Part shown: positions 28,340 through 37,533 of the stretch, in pieces
How the letters are laid out: every line of letters begins with the position of its first letter
Position numbering within the stretch: the first letter of the stretch is position 1
Source: JAOUGY01 sp963825585
Lineage (GTDB): Bacteria; Actinomycetota; Acidimicrobiia; Spongiisociales; ZC4RG35
Reading direction: 5' to 3'
DNA length: 64,000 nt
Assembly (NCBI GenBank): GCA_963825585.1
Contig: CAWGTX010000004.1
Span: forward strand, 62,001 to 126,000
Made by a program: the position numbers and the translations under genes
Notes under the pieces: model-generated
The model's database searches: none
Told to the model about the DNA's origin: nothing
What the model saw: the letters and a program-made list of their open reading frames with translations, nothing else

Positions 28340-30025
28340 TCAGTGCCAGCCGGAGACCGACCAGGTGCCTCCGCTCCAGGTGCCTCCGCTCCAGGTGCCT
28401 CCGCTCCAGGTGCCTCCGCTCCAGGTGCCTCCGCTCCAGGTGCCTCCGCTCCAGGTGCCTCCGCTCCAGGTACCCCCGCTCCAGGTACCCCCACTCCAGG
28501 TACCCCCACTCCAGGTACCTCCGGACCAGGTGCCCCCGGACCAGGTGCCCCCGGACCAGGTGCCCCCGGACCAGGTGCCTCCGGACCAGGTGCCCCCCGT
28601 CACGTCGACCTCCCCGGTCAACGGCTCTCCATCCCGGTACACGTGATAGGAGCCGCGCGACGCCTCGATCGATCCGGACCCGTCCGAACGGTCCCACTGC
28701 TGGGAAGTCGCTCGAGGGTGGACCGCAAGCGCCCGCCGGATGTCGAGAGCCCCGGCGTCGGCGCAGTTGCCGCGGGCTGAACGGACATCCCCGGCGGTGC
28801 GCAGTAAGGCAGCCTTGACCTGGTCGGGGGTCATGGCGGGGCGGTTGTCGAGCATGAGTGCGACGGCGCCCGTCACCACGGCGGCGGCCTGCGACGTGCC
28901 GGTGCCCCGGAAGAACCGATCGCCATCGGCGGCGTCGGGGAACTGGTCGTCGATGAACGACCCCGGAACCCGCAGGCTCGACACCGACCGACCCGGAGCG
29001 AGGATGTCGACCGGACGGTCGGCGGACCCGCAGTTCGAGAACGTCTGGACCCGGTCGTCGGACAGGCGGAAGGTACCCCTCGGATCTGTGGCACCCACCG
29101 AGATCACGAACGGGTCGTTGGCCGGATCCCGCAGTGGTGATGTCTGACTGTCGTTGCCGGCTGCCACCACCACCACGATCCCTGCATGCCAGGCGGACTC
29201 GGCGGCGTGCGCCAGAGGATCGATGCGGTAGTCCTGGACGCTGTCGGTACCGAACGCAAGCGTCAGCACCCGGATGTCCGCCGGACCATCGTCCTTGTGT
29301 TCTATGACCCACTGGATGCCGGCGATCACCTGCGACACGTCGGCGGTACCGGTGGCGTCGGCGACCTTCACGTTCACGATGTGGGCTCCCGGAGCGACCC
29401 CGGCGAAGTTGGCTCCCAGCCAGCGGTCGTTGGGGCGGTCCGGCAGCGCCGCATCGACCCCGGCGATGATGCCGGCGAGATGAGTGCCGTGGCCGTACAT
29501 GTCCAAGTGACGCAGATTGTCGAGCCCGCCATCGAACGACAGGTCCGGGCCGTTGAGAATCTTGTCGTCGGCGTCGAGCCCGCCGACCGGAGTCACGCCC
29601 GAGTCGATGAGGGCCACGCCCACACCCTCACCGGTGATGCCACGGCGCCACAGCGAGTCCACGTCGAGCACACTGCCGGTGAGCACCGCCATCGGCACCC
29701 CCGAACCAGACCCGGCGGCGCTCGCCAATGTGATCCGGGTATCCGGGGTGACGTGGCGAACCCCATCGGCGGTCTCCAGCAGCTCCATCACCCCGGTGCC
29801 GATCTCCGCCGAGAAACCATCGATGATCGGGAGATCGGTCACGACGCTGCCACCGAGCGCCTCCAACCGGTCCCGCACCTCGGCGACCCGCCCCGCCTCC
29901 GCCTGGACGATCACCCTCATGTCGGTTCCCGTCGGTGTCGCACCGACGGGAACCGCAGCGATCATCAATCCGACGGCGACCCACGCACCCAACACACGCG
30001 ATTTCGACCTCGTCGCCAGGGACAT
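28340..30025 (-). CDS. Secreted subtilisin-like (S8) serine protease with 16 TWSGG repeats
   Basis: The product has 561 residues from the ATG at 30025 (earlier in-frame starts give no signal peptide). Signal peptide about 10-30; an I9-like propeptide about 35-100 (MRVIVQAEAGRVAEVRDRLE); S8 domain about 120-435 with Asp141 (ALIDSGV), His179 (YGHGTHLAG) and Ser378 (GTGTSQAAA). The tail from 477 is 16 consecutive TWSGG pentapeptides plus VSGWH. No C-terminal helix or sorting signal is visible. It is followed 3 bases later by the GGDEF-EAL gene. Confidence 0.9.
   Translation of the reverse strand: MSLATRSKSRVLGAWVAVGLMIAAVPVGATPTGTDMRVIVQAEAGRVAEVRDRLEALGGSVVTDLPIIDGFSAEIGTGVMELLETADGVRHVTPDTRITLASAAGSGSGVPMAVLTGSVLDVDSLWRRGITGEGVGVALIDSGVTPVGGLDADDKILNGPDLSFDGGLDNLRHLDMYGHGTHLAGIIAGVDAALPDRPNDRWLGANFAGVAPGAHIVNVKVADATGTADVSQVIAGIQWVIEHKDDGPADIRVLTLAFGTDSVQDYRIDPLAHAAESAWHAGIVVVVAAGNDSQTSPLRDPANDPFVISVGATDPRGTFRLSDDRVQTFSNCGSADRPVDILAPGRSVSSLRVPGSFIDDQFPDAADGDRFFRGTGTSQAAAVVTGAVALMLDNRPAMTPDQVKAALLRTAGDVRSARGNCADAGALDIRRALAVHPRATSQQWDRSDGSGSIEASRGSYHVYRDGEPLTGEVDVTGGTWSGGTWSGGTWSGGTWSGGTWSGGTWSGGTWSGGTWSGGTWSGGTWSGGTWSGGTWSGGTWSGGTWSGGTWSGGTWSVSGWH
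28355..28596. repeat. 15-bp coding microsatellite, 16 units
   Basis: Sixteen in-frame copies of a 15-bp unit (consensus on the plus strand CTCCAGGTGCCTCCG, with GACCAGG and TACCCCC variants clustered toward the 5' gene end) encode the TWSGG tail of the subtilase. Clusters of identical variants indicate expansion by slippage. Confidence 0.9.
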
Positions 30026-30155
30026 CGTCACCCCGTTCACACTCACCGACACGGCACTTCTCTTCGCAGCATCGGCGGTCCCGTCCAGCCAACTTGAGGG
30101 TGGTTCCCGGCATGACACTCCGCACCTACACGGCGTGCGAGGATCGGAGGTAGTC

Positions 30156-30191
30156 CGTCGACAACAGGTCAACAAGTGAACAGGTCAACCA
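30156..30191. repeat. GGTCAACA word cluster
   Basis: Copies ACAACAGGTCAACAAGTGAA and CAGGTCAACC lie upstream of the subtilase gene. The region 30192-30316, to the next word cluster, has no gene and only the imperfect hairpin around 30225-30250 (GGGGCATGCCCC). Confidence 0.5.
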
Positions 30192-30316
30192 GTCCGGCGG
30201 TGACCTGAATGGACTGGGGCATGCCCCGCGGTACGGACGCGGGCAGGGGTGCTCTGGTCTGCGAGGTGAACCGGACGCGTCAACAGATCAACCAGACCGG
30301 AATACCGACCGCGGCC

Positions 30317-30355
30317 CGTTGACTCGTCGACCTGTTGACCTGTCGACCTGTCGAG
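30317..30355. repeat. GTTGACC/GTCGACC word cluster
   Basis: Four iterated words, GTTGACTCGTCGACCTGTTG then ACCTGTCGACCTGTCGA, immediately follow the 3' end of topA. This is the complement of the word family at 1.9 kb. Confidence 0.55.
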
Positions 30356-30365
30356 TGGTGATCAG

Positions 30366-32951
30366 CTACTTCCCGAGGCGTTCGCGGCGGTCGGCGAGGA
30401 GTTCGGCGGCGCGTTCGATGGTGATGGTTTCGGGCTCGTCGCCCTTGCGGAGGGAGGCGTTGACGTCGCCGTCGGTGACGTAGGGGCCGAAGCGTCCGGA
30501 GCGCACGGTGACGGGCTTCTTGGACACGGGGTCTTCGCCCAGATCGCGCAGGGGTCCGGCGGTTTTGGCCTGGCCGCGGCGGCGGGGTGGCTGGGCGAGG
30601 AGGGCGAGGGCTTCGGCCTCGGTCACGGTGAAGAGCTGGTCTTCGCTCTCGAGGCTGCGGGAGTCGTCGCTGCGTTTGATGTAGGGGCCGTACTTGCCGT
30701 TGAGGGCCTGGATCTCGACGCCGTTTTCGTCGTGGCCGACGACGCGGGGGAGCGACAGCAGTCTGAGGGCGTCGTCGATGCCGAGCTGGTCGATGACCAT
30801 GCCCTTGAGGAGGCTGGCGCGACGGGGCTTCTCCTTGGAACCCTCGACCTGCTCTCCGAGCTGGACGTAGGGACCGAACCGGCCGACGCGGGCGAGGATG
30901 ACCAAACCGGTGTCCGGGTCGGTGCCGAGGATCTTGTCGCCTTTGGACTGGTCGTCGATCAGCTCGGTGGCGCGTTCCACCGACAACTCGTCCGGGGGGA
31001 GGTCGTCGGGGATGGAACCCTTGTCCTCGCCACGCTCCAGGTACGGCCCGAACTTGCCCACTCGGACGACGATGTCGCGCCCTTGGTCGTCGGTGCCGAT
31101 GGGGATGGAGTTGATGGCCCGGGCGTCGATCTCGCCGAGGTTGCGTTCGATGGTCTGCTTGAGACCGGCTTCGCCCAGGTAGAAGCGGGTGAGCCACGGC
31201 GTGCGTTCCTCCTCACCGGAGGCGATCCGGTCGAGGTCGTCCTCCATCCGGGCGGTGAAGGCGTAGTCGACCAGGTCGGGGAAGTGCTGCTCGAGCAGTG
31301 TCACCACCGAGAACGCCACGAAGGAGGGGATGAGCGCGCCACCCTTCTTCCACACGTAGTGACGGTCGAGGATCACACCGATGATCGAGGCGTAGGTGGA
31401 GGGTCGACCGACGCCCAGCTCTTCGAGCCGCTGGACGAGCGATGCCTCGGTGTATCGCCTGGGGGGTTTGGTCTCATGCCCGGTGGCAACCAGACGGTCG
31501 GCGGCGAGGTCGTCACCTTCGGAGAGTGCCGGAAGTCGGCGCTCGGAGTCGTCGGTGTCGTCTTCCGGATCGTCGGTGGACTCGACGTAGACCTTGAGGA
31601 ATCCGGGGAAGTGTAGGACCCGACCCGACGTGGCGAATTCGGCGTCCCGGCCGTCGGAAGCGGTGGCACCGAAACGGACCGAAACGGACTCGCCGCGGGC
31701 GTCGGGCATCTGTGACGACAGCGTGCGCTTCCAGATCAGGTCGTAGAGGCGGGCGGCGTCGGCCGATTCGGACCCGAGTTCTTTCTCGACCTGGGCGGGT
31801 GTCCGCCACGTCTCACCGGCTGGTCGGATTGCCTCGTGCGCCTCTTGGGCGTTCTTGGCCTTGCCGGCGTAGGTCCGCGGCGTGGCGGGGACATAGTCGT
31901 CGCCGTAGAGCTTGCGGATCTCGTCCCGGGCGGTGACGACTGCCGATTCGGACAACGCCGTCGAGTCGGTTCGCATGTAGGTGATGTAGCCGTTCTCGTA
32001 GAGACGCTGGGCGACCTGCATGGTGCGGGCGGACGAGAACCGCAGCTTTCGTCCCGCCTCTTGTTGGAGGGTGGAGGTACGGAACGGGGCGTAGGGCTTG
32101 CGGGTGTACGGCTTGGTCTCGGTGGATCTGACCGAGAAGTCGGCACCGTCGAGGGCAGCCACCAGACCTTCGGCGGCGGACTGATCGAGCGCCGTGGCAC
32201 CAGCCGTTTCCAGCACGCCGAGCGATGAGTAGTCGCGTCCGGAGGCGACCCTGGCACCGTCGACCGCCACCAGCGAACCGGTGAACTGGTCGCGATCGGA
32301 TCCCGTCGTCGAGAAGGTGCCTTCGATGTCCCAGTACGAGGCGGAACGGAACGCCATCCGTTCCCGCTCGCGTTCGACCACGATCCTCACCGCCACCGAT
32401 TGCACCCGGCCGGCGGAGAGTCGGGGGGCCACCTTCATCCACAACACCCGCGAGACGTCGTATCCGACCAGTCGGTCGAGGATGCGGCGGGTCTCCTGGG
32501 CGTCGACCAGACGGTCGTCGACGTCACGGGGATGGGCGAAGGCGTCCTGGATCGCGGCGTCGGTGATCTCGTGGAACACCATCCGCTTCACCGGAACCTT
32601 CGGCTTGAGGACCTCGGCGAGATGCCAGGCGATGGCCTCTCCTTCGCGGTCCTCGTCCGTCGCCAGGTACAGCTCGTCGGAATCGGCGAGCAACTCCTTC
32701 AGCTTCTTGATCTGCGCCTTGCTGCGGGTGGACGGGATGTACACGGGCTGGAAACCGTGCTCGACGTCGACCGCCAGATACGCCCAGGGTTCCTTCTTGT
32801 ATTTCTCGGGCAACTCCTTGGAGCTCCCGGGCAGATCCCGGACGTGACCCATCGACGCCTCGACCTTGATGTTGGGGTCGAGGGCGCGCAGAAACTGGCC
32901 GATCGATTTGGCCTTGGTGGGTGATTCGACGATGACGAGCGGTCCGGGCAC
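30366..32951 (-). CDS. topA: DNA topoisomerase I
   Basis: The product has 861 residues from GTG 32951 (876 if ATG 32996 is used; neither has a clear ribosome binding site, and the shorter form starts just before the conserved core). Toprim: LVIVESPTKAKSIG, ATDEDREGEAIAWHL; catalytic Tyr in YITYMRTDST; lysine-rich loop PRLSAGRVQSVA. The C-terminus carries four Topo_C repeats with FGPYV/YGPYI motifs and no zinc fingers, as in other actinobacteria. It relaxes negative supercoils and is essential. Confidence 0.95.
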   Translation of the reverse strand: MPGPLVIVESPTKAKSIGQFLRALDPNIKVEASMGHVRDLPGSSKELPEKYKKEPWAYLAVDVEHGFQPVYIPSTRSKAQIKKLKELLADSDELYLATDEDREGEAIAWHLAEVLKPKVPVKRMVFHEITDAAIQDAFAHPRDVDDRLVDAQETRRILDRLVGYDVSRVLWMKVAPRLSAGRVQSVAVRIVVERERERMAFRSASYWDIEGTFSTTGSDRDQFTGSLVAVDGARVASGRDYSSLGVLETAGATALDQSAAEGLVAALDGADFSVRSTETKPYTRKPYAPFRTSTLQQEAGRKLRFSSARTMQVAQRLYENGYITYMRTDSTALSESAVVTARDEIRKLYGDDYVPATPRTYAGKAKNAQEAHEAIRPAGETWRTPAQVEKELGSESADAARLYDLIWKRTLSSQMPDARGESVSVRFGATASDGRDAEFATSGRVLHFPGFLKVYVESTDDPEDDTDDSERRLPALSEGDDLAADRLVATGHETKPPRRYTEASLVQRLEELGVGRPSTYASIIGVILDRHYVWKKGGALIPSFVAFSVVTLLEQHFPDLVDYAFTARMEDDLDRIASGEEERTPWLTRFYLGEAGLKQTIERNLGEIDARAINSIPIGTDDQGRDIVVRVGKFGPYLERGEDKGSIPDDLPPDELSVERATELIDDQSKGDKILGTDPDTGLVILARVGRFGPYVQLGEQVEGSKEKPRRASLLKGMVIDQLGIDDALRLLSLPRVVGHDENGVEIQALNGKYGPYIKRSDDSRSLESEDQLFTVTEAEALALLAQPPRRRGQAKTAGPLRDLGEDPVSKKPVTVRSGRFGPYVTDGDVNASLRKGDEPETITIERAAELLADRRERLGK

Positions 32952-33088
32952 GGACCGGCAAGCTACGCCACCTGTGGGAGTGGTGTCAAGGTGCATGATT
33001 GCGGAGACCGTCCGAACGAGGCGCTCGGGGACCGGTTCCCGAGTACGACCGCACCTCGTATGACGTCGGCCGAGGGTAGATTTGCCAG

Positions 33089-34483
33089 GTGGACGTGTCG
33101 ATCGAACGCATCACCGGTCGTGACCTCGTCCGGAGGGGGCCTTTCGCCCGCCTCTGGTGGTCACAACTCATCTCGAGCCTGGGGGATTGGGCGACGTTGT
33201 TCGCCACGTTCTCGTTGGCGGCGCGTATCTCCGGCGGTGGCGCGGCCGCAACCCTGGGCATCCTGGTGGCGTTGGTGGCCCGGATCCTTCCGGGACTCCT
33301 GATCGGCGTGATCGGCGGCGTGTTGGCCGACCGGTGGGACCGCAAGAAGACGATGATCGTCTCGGATTTCGGGCGCGCCATCCTCGTGGTCCTGCTCGTG
33401 TTCGTGGATTCGTACCGGGAACTGTTCATCCTCACCTTCTTCATCGAGACGCTGTCGCTGATCCGCCAGCCGGCGCGTGAGTCGGTGATGCCCCAGTTGA
33501 TCCCGGAACGCCATCTGATGGCGGCCAACGGTCTCAACCTGATCGCCAGCTACGGCACCGCCCCGCTGGGGTCGGCGTTGTTCGCCCTGCTTGCCGCCTA
33601 CGGGGAACGGTTCCTCCCCGATGCCGTCGACAACCCCGGTGTGGCGGCGGCCTTCGTGTTCGACGCCATCACGTTCGTGGTCACGGGCTTCGTGGTTCTC
33701 ACGACCCAGATACCCAAGCTCGAGATCGCCAGGGAGCGCGCGGCCAGAGGGCGGATGGACATGCGAGCGCCGATCCGGGACATGCTCGACGGGTTCCGAT
33801 TCGTGGGCTCCTATCCGACGGTCCGGCGACTGGTTTCGGGAATGGCAGCCGGGTTGTTCGGTGGCGGTGCGCTCTTCGTGCTCGGCCAGCCCTTCTCCGA
33901 GCAGGTGCTGCAGGGATCGAACTCGGGTTACGGAATCGTGGTGACGGCTCTCGGCATCGGTGCCGGTCTGGGGATGGGTGCGATGACGTTCTGGGGAAAG
34001 AGCATCCAGCGACGCGAACCCGTGTTCGCCGTTGCCCTGCTCGCGACGGGCCTGTCGATCGTGTTCACCGGTCTGACATCGACCGTGTGGGGTGCGGCCG
34101 GGTGGGTCCTGGTGGCGGGTTTCGGTACCGGCGTCGCCTACGTGACCGGGTTCACGGAGTTGCACTCGGTTGTGACCGATGACATCAGGGGTCGGACATT
34201 CGCGGCGCTGTTCGCCTCGGCTCGACTGGCGCTCCTCATCTCGTTTGGTCTGGCGGGCGTGGGCGCCGCTGCGTTGCAGGGAGTGCTTCCCGGGTTCCTG
34301 GGCAGCGGCGTCCGTCTGGTGATCGTCCTGAGCGGTGCGTTCATTTTCGCCTCGGGCGGTGGAACGATGTGGTCGGTGCGGTCCCAACTCCGGGGCGGAC
34401 CGATCGACGACGACGCCTACCGGACGCTCCACGACGCCAGCAGCGCCATCGGGTGGTTCCGTGGCGATCGGCGTCCCAAATGA
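33089..34483 (+). CDS. MFS_3-type major facilitator transporter
   Basis: The product has 464 residues and about 12 membrane helices, with FARLWWSQLISSLGDWATLF at the start and the motif A-like loop GGVLADRWDRKKTMIVSD between helices 2 and 3, typical of the EntS/MFS_3 export group. The substrate is unknown; an exporter is inferred. The start is a GTG; the stop overlaps the tmk start (ATGA), so it heads an MFS-tmk-holB operon. Confidence 0.8.
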   Translation: MDVSIERITGRDLVRRGPFARLWWSQLISSLGDWATLFATFSLAARISGGGAAATLGILVALVARILPGLLIGVIGGVLADRWDRKKTMIVSDFGRAILVVLLVFVDSYRELFILTFFIETLSLIRQPARESVMPQLIPERHLMAANGLNLIASYGTAPLGSALFALLAAYGERFLPDAVDNPGVAAAFVFDAITFVVTGFVVLTTQIPKLEIARERAARGRMDMRAPIRDMLDGFRFVGSYPTVRRLVSGMAAGLFGGGALFVLGQPFSEQVLQGSNSGYGIVVTALGIGAGLGMGAMTFWGKSIQRREPVFAVALLATGLSIVFTGLTSTVWGAAGWVLVAGFGTGVAYVTGFTELHSVVTDDIRGRTFAALFASARLALLISFGLAGVGAAALQGVLPGFLGSGVRLVIVLSGAFIFASGGGTMWSVRSQLRGGPIDDDAYRTLHDASSAIGWFRGDRRPK

Positions 34484-35085
34484 GTCTGTACATCGGGCTC
34501 GAAGGAGTGGACGGGTCCGGGAAGACGAGTGTGGCCGCCGCCATGGCAGCCACCCTCTCCGCCCAGGGCTCAGAGGTTGTGGTGGTGCGGGAGCCGGGCG
34601 GCACCGGGCTCGGTGAGGAGATCCGGCGCCTGCTGCTCCACTCCGACGACATGGTCCCGTGGGCCGAGGCCGCCCTGTTTGCCGCCCAGCGGGCGCAGTT
34701 GGCGGCCGAAGTCATCGCTCCCGCCCTCGCCCGCGGAGCCTGGGTCATCTCCGACCGAACCTACTACTCATCGCTCGCCTACCAGGGTGCGGCCCGCGGT
34801 CTTGGGGTCGAGGCGGTCCGTTCCCTGAACGAGGCGGTGCTGGGAGGGGTCGTCCCCGACCTGGTCGCCGTCATCGACGTGGCGCCCGAACTGGGTCTCC
34901 GCCGACAGCACGGAGAAGACCGCATCGGTGGTGCCGGTCTCGAGTTCCAGGCGGCGGTGTCCGATTCCTACCACCGGTTGGCCGCTTCGGATCCCGGACG
35001 GGTGGCGCTGGTCGATCCTTCCGGTGCCATCGCCGACGTGGCGGCCCGGGTGCTGGCGCTGGCTGCCACCATGAAGTCGCAATGA
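34480..35085 (+). CDS. tmk: Thymidylate kinase
   Basis: The product has 201 residues and phosphorylates dTMP to dTDP. P-loop GLEGVDGSGKTS (6-17), the DRX motif SDRTYYSSLAYQG (about 90-103), and VREPGGTGLGEEIR. In the LID, RRQHGEDRIGGAGLEFQ carries the basic residues. It begins inside the MFS stop and ends overlapping holB (ATGA), the common tmk-holB pairing. Confidence 0.95.
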   Translation: MSLYIGLEGVDGSGKTSVAAAMAATLSAQGSEVVVVREPGGTGLGEEIRRLLLHSDDMVPWAEAALFAAQRAQLAAEVIAPALARGAWVISDRTYYSSLAYQGAARGLGVEAVRSLNEAVLGGVVPDLVAVIDVAPELGLRRQHGEDRIGGAGLEFQAAVSDSYHRLAASDPGRVALVDPSGAIADVAARVLALAATMKSQ

Positions 35086-36119
35086 GTGTGTTCTCCGACG
35101 TCATCGGTCACGAGCGCGTGGTCGAGCTGCTGGAACGGGAAGCTCCCGCCGCCGCCAATGCCTATCTGTTCGTCGGTGCTGCCGGGGTCGGCAAGGCGAC
35201 CGTTGCCCGCCGCTTCGCCACCCTGCTCCTGTGTCCGACGGGCGGAACCCATCCCACCATCGATGAGTGCAGGTCGTGCCGGCGGGTGGTCAACGGCAAT
35301 CACCCCGACCTGATCCTGGTCGAGCCGGAGGGTCGCCAGAGCCTCGGGGTGGATCAGGCCCGGGCGACCATCCAGCAGGCGTCGCTCAAGCCGGTCGAGG
35401 CGGCCCGCAAGGTGTTCGTGTTGGAAGAGGCGGGGACCATGACCGAGCAGGCCGCCAATGCCCTGCTCAAAACGCTCGAAGAGCCCAGCCCCACCACCGT
35501 GTTCGTGTTGATCGCCGAGTCCGAGGACCAGCTCCCGGCAACCGTGGCGAGCCGCTGTCGAACCGTCCACTTCGGGCGGGTGGGCGACGACCCGCTCACC
35601 GGAGCGCTGCTCGGTCATGGGCTCGACCATGGACAGGCCGAGACCCTCACCCGTCTGGCGGGGGGGCGACCCGGGCTTGCCCTCGCTCTGCTCTCCAGTC
35701 CTGCCACGGCCGCCTTTCGCACCACCTGGCTGTCGGTCCCATTGCGCGCCAGCGATCGTCCCGGCGAAGCATTCAACCTGGCGGGGGAGATGCTGGCATC
35801 GGTCGACCCCCTCATCGAAAACGTGGGAGCCGACCTCGGCAAGGAAGAGACCGACAAGGCACGCCGGCGCGCCCGCCAGGCGCTGCTGGTCACCGGCCTC
35901 GAGCTGATCGCCTCCTGGTATCTCGACGCCGCCGCAGTCCAGTTGGGTGGCCCCATGAAGAACCGTGACATCCCCGTGGCCACCCTCACCCGCGTCTCGC
36001 CCGCCCTGGCGGTGCAACGCGCCGAACGGGTGATGGACGCCATCGGCGACCTCGAGATGAACCTCCGGCCCCAGCTGCTGCTGGCGGATCTGTTCGCGGA
36101 CATCGCGATCGAAGGCTGA
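35082..36119 (+). CDS. holB: DNA polymerase III delta' subunit
   Basis: The product has 345 residues. It is an AAA+ clamp-loader subunit: the Walker A position reads FVGAAGVGKATVARRF, the zinc module has DECRSCRRV with an upstream Cys (LLCPTGG), the SRC motif is present (ATVASRCRTVHF), and EQAANALLKTLEEPSP is diagnostic. The ATGA overlap with tmk supports the start. It is followed by 509 bases of non-coding repeat DNA and a tRNA. Confidence 0.92.
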   Translation: MSVFSDVIGHERVVELLEREAPAAANAYLFVGAAGVGKATVARRFATLLLCPTGGTHPTIDECRSCRRVVNGNHPDLILVEPEGRQSLGVDQARATIQQASLKPVEAARKVFVLEEAGTMTEQAANALLKTLEEPSPTTVFVLIAESEDQLPATVASRCRTVHFGRVGDDPLTGALLGHGLDHGQAETLTRLAGGRPGLALALLSSPATAAFRTTWLSVPLRASDRPGEAFNLAGEMLASVDPLIENVGADLGKEETDKARRRARQALLVTGLELIASWYLDAAAVQLGGPMKNRDIPVATLTRVSPALAVQRAERVMDAIGDLEMNLRPQLLLADLFADIAIEG

Positions 36120-36126
36120 AGAAGAG

Positions 36127-36250
36127 CTACTGGCTGCTGGCTGCTGGCTGCTGGCTGCTGGCTTGAAGGGTCCGACGCAACACGCAACACGCAACACGCA
36201 ACTGCCCCCTGGGCATCAAACGCAGAACGCAGAACGCAGAAGGCAGAACG
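36127..36250. repeat. Three successive heptamer arrays
   Basis: Within 125 bases after holB come CTGCTGG iterations (about 36131-36162), four copies of CAACACG (36177-36201), and four copies of CAGAACG/CAGAAGG (36221-36250). Each array has a 7-base period but a different word. No ORF or promoter-like sequence is seen in the remainder of 36120-36340. Confidence 0.8.
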
Positions 36251-36342
36251 CCTAGAAACGTGGCAACAGCCAACGCGAGCACTATCACACCCCCGGCCAA
36301 ACACGCGAGAGGTCGTGGCCAGTACCGGCGGGGGGTCGAAGG

Positions 36343-36470
36343 GGGGTCGTCCCCCCTGGGCATGACCGGCGGGGGGTTGCAGGGGGGTCGTCCCCCCTTG
36401 TGTGTTGGGGTCGTCCCCCCTGGGCATGACCGGCGGGGGGTTGCAGGGGGGTCGTCCCCCCTTGTGTGTT
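36343..36470. repeat. 64-bp tandem repeat, two copies
   Basis: Copies 36343-36406 and 36407-36470 each contain GGGTCGTCCCCCCTGGGCAT, GACCGGCGGGGGGTTGCA and GGGGGGTCGTCCCCCC; a degenerate partial copy precedes them. Each unit has G6/C6 self-complementary arms. The array abuts the tRNA 3' end. Confidence 0.85.
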
Positions 36471-36474
36471 GTCG

Positions 36475-36546
36475 AGCCGAGGGGGGGATTTGAACCCCCG
36501 ACCTACGCATTACGAGTGCGTTGCTCTACCCCTGAGCTACCCCGGC
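36475..36546 (-). tRNA. tRNA-Thr (anticodon CGU)
   Basis: A 72-base cloverleaf on the minus strand: acceptor GCCGGGG/CCTCGGC (one G-U), D-arm with GCTC..GAGC, anticodon arm ACGCA-CTCGTAA-TGCGT with anticodon CGT in the loop, and T-arm GGGGG-TTCAAAT-CCCCC. Anticodon CGU reads ACG. CCA is not encoded. Confidence 0.95.
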
Positions 36547-36628
36547 GACGGTGGCGACAGGGTAGCGGCTCCAGCCCGGGGGTGAACCGGGATACGGTCT
36601 GTGCGGCGCGCTTGCTAGCGTCCCACCC

Positions 36629-37207
36629 GTGGCAGATCAGGCCGACTTCGAACGCGACGCCATGGAGTTCGCACCGCAGTTGTTCACTGCGGCCATGCGT
36701 ATGGCCCGGAATGCGGCCGACGCCGAGGATCTCGTACAGGAGACGTTCCTGAAGGCGTACCGGGCGTACGGCACCTTCGAGGAGGGCACGAATCTGAAGG
36801 CGTGGCTCTACCGGATCCTCACGAACACCTACATCAACAAGTACCGCCGCGATGCTCGTCGTCCGCACGAAACCGATCTGGGCGAGGTCGAAGACCTGTA
36901 CCTGTACCGTAGGATCGGGTCCGAACATTCGGCCGATGCGGCCCGCAGCGTCGAGGATCTGGTGCTGGAGGGATTGGTCGAGGCCGACATCAAGCGGGCG
37001 GTGGAGGATCTTCCCGAGACCTTCCGGATGCCGGTGCTGTTGGCCGACTTGGAGGGGTTCTCGTACAAGGAGATCGCCGAGATCCTGGATATTCCGATCG
37101 GAACGGTCATGTCCCGGTTGCATCGGGGAAGAAAGGCGCTCCAGAAGGCGTTGTGGGAATTCGCACGTAACCGAGGACTGCTCCCCGACGAGGTCACGGA
37201 TGTCTGA
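36629..37207 (+). CDS. ECF sigma factor, SigR/SigH-like
   Basis: The product has 192 residues from a GTG. Region 2: AMRMARNAADAEDLVQETFLKAYRAY and LKAWLYRILTNTYINKYRR; region 4: LPETFRMPVLLADLEGFSYKEIAEIL with IPIGTVMSRLHRGRKAL. This is the group whose Streptomyces member SigR responds to thiol oxidation. The next gene, overlapping by 8 bases, is a zinc-binding anti-sigma factor, so a redox response is likely. Confidence 0.9.
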   Translation: MADQADFERDAMEFAPQLFTAAMRMARNAADAEDLVQETFLKAYRAYGTFEEGTNLKAWLYRILTNTYINKYRRDARRPHETDLGEVEDLYLYRRIGSEHSADAARSVEDLVLEGLVEADIKRAVEDLPETFRMPVLLADLEGFSYKEIAEILDIPIGTVMSRLHRGRKALQKALWEFARNRGLLPDEVTDV

Positions 37208-37442
37208 TCACTGCGACGAAGCACTCGCTCATCTCTACACGTACCTCGACGGCGAGCTCGACGACGACGCCATCGCCGAGCGGATCCGTACCCATCTGGT
37301 GGAGTGCCCGCCCTGTGGTGATGTCTTCACGTTCGAGGAGCGTCTCAAGATCGCGGTCCGCACGAGGTTGCGTGAGGATGTGCCGGTCGAGGTGATCCAG
37401 CGGCTCCAGATCGTCATCCGGTCCCAGTCGATCGAAGGCTGA
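37200..37442 (+). CDS. Zinc-binding anti-sigma factor, RsrA-like
   Basis: The product has 80 residues; the ATG at 37200 overlaps the sigma gene stop by 8 bases. Contains YLDGELDDD and the ZAS motif H-x3-C-x2-C (HLVECPPC), with a further His/Cys near the N-terminus (DHCDEAL). RsrA-type proteins hold the sigma factor until the zinc Cys are oxidised. Length and motif fit the family. Confidence 0.88.
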   Translation: MSDHCDEALAHLYTYLDGELDDDAIAERIRTHLVECPPCGDVFTFEERLKIAVRTRLREDVPVEVIQRLQIVIRSQSIEG

Positions 37443-37533
37443 GCCGTCGCCTCCGCAGTCGGCGGACGGAACCTGCGGGTCGGTCGGCAGCACGACCATC
37501 ACGCCCAGGTGAGCGGCTACTCTGTTTTCTCCC

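Noticed and set aside
28355..28596. CRISPR-like 15-bp periodic repeats
   Set aside because: The array is a continuous coding microsatellite without spacers.
33161..34432. 423-codon minus-strand frame
   Set aside because: It is antisense to the MFS transporter; no membrane or domain pattern.
36260..36510. Short frames over the repeats beside the tRNA
   Set aside because: They run through poly-G/C arms of the tandem repeat and the tRNA itself.
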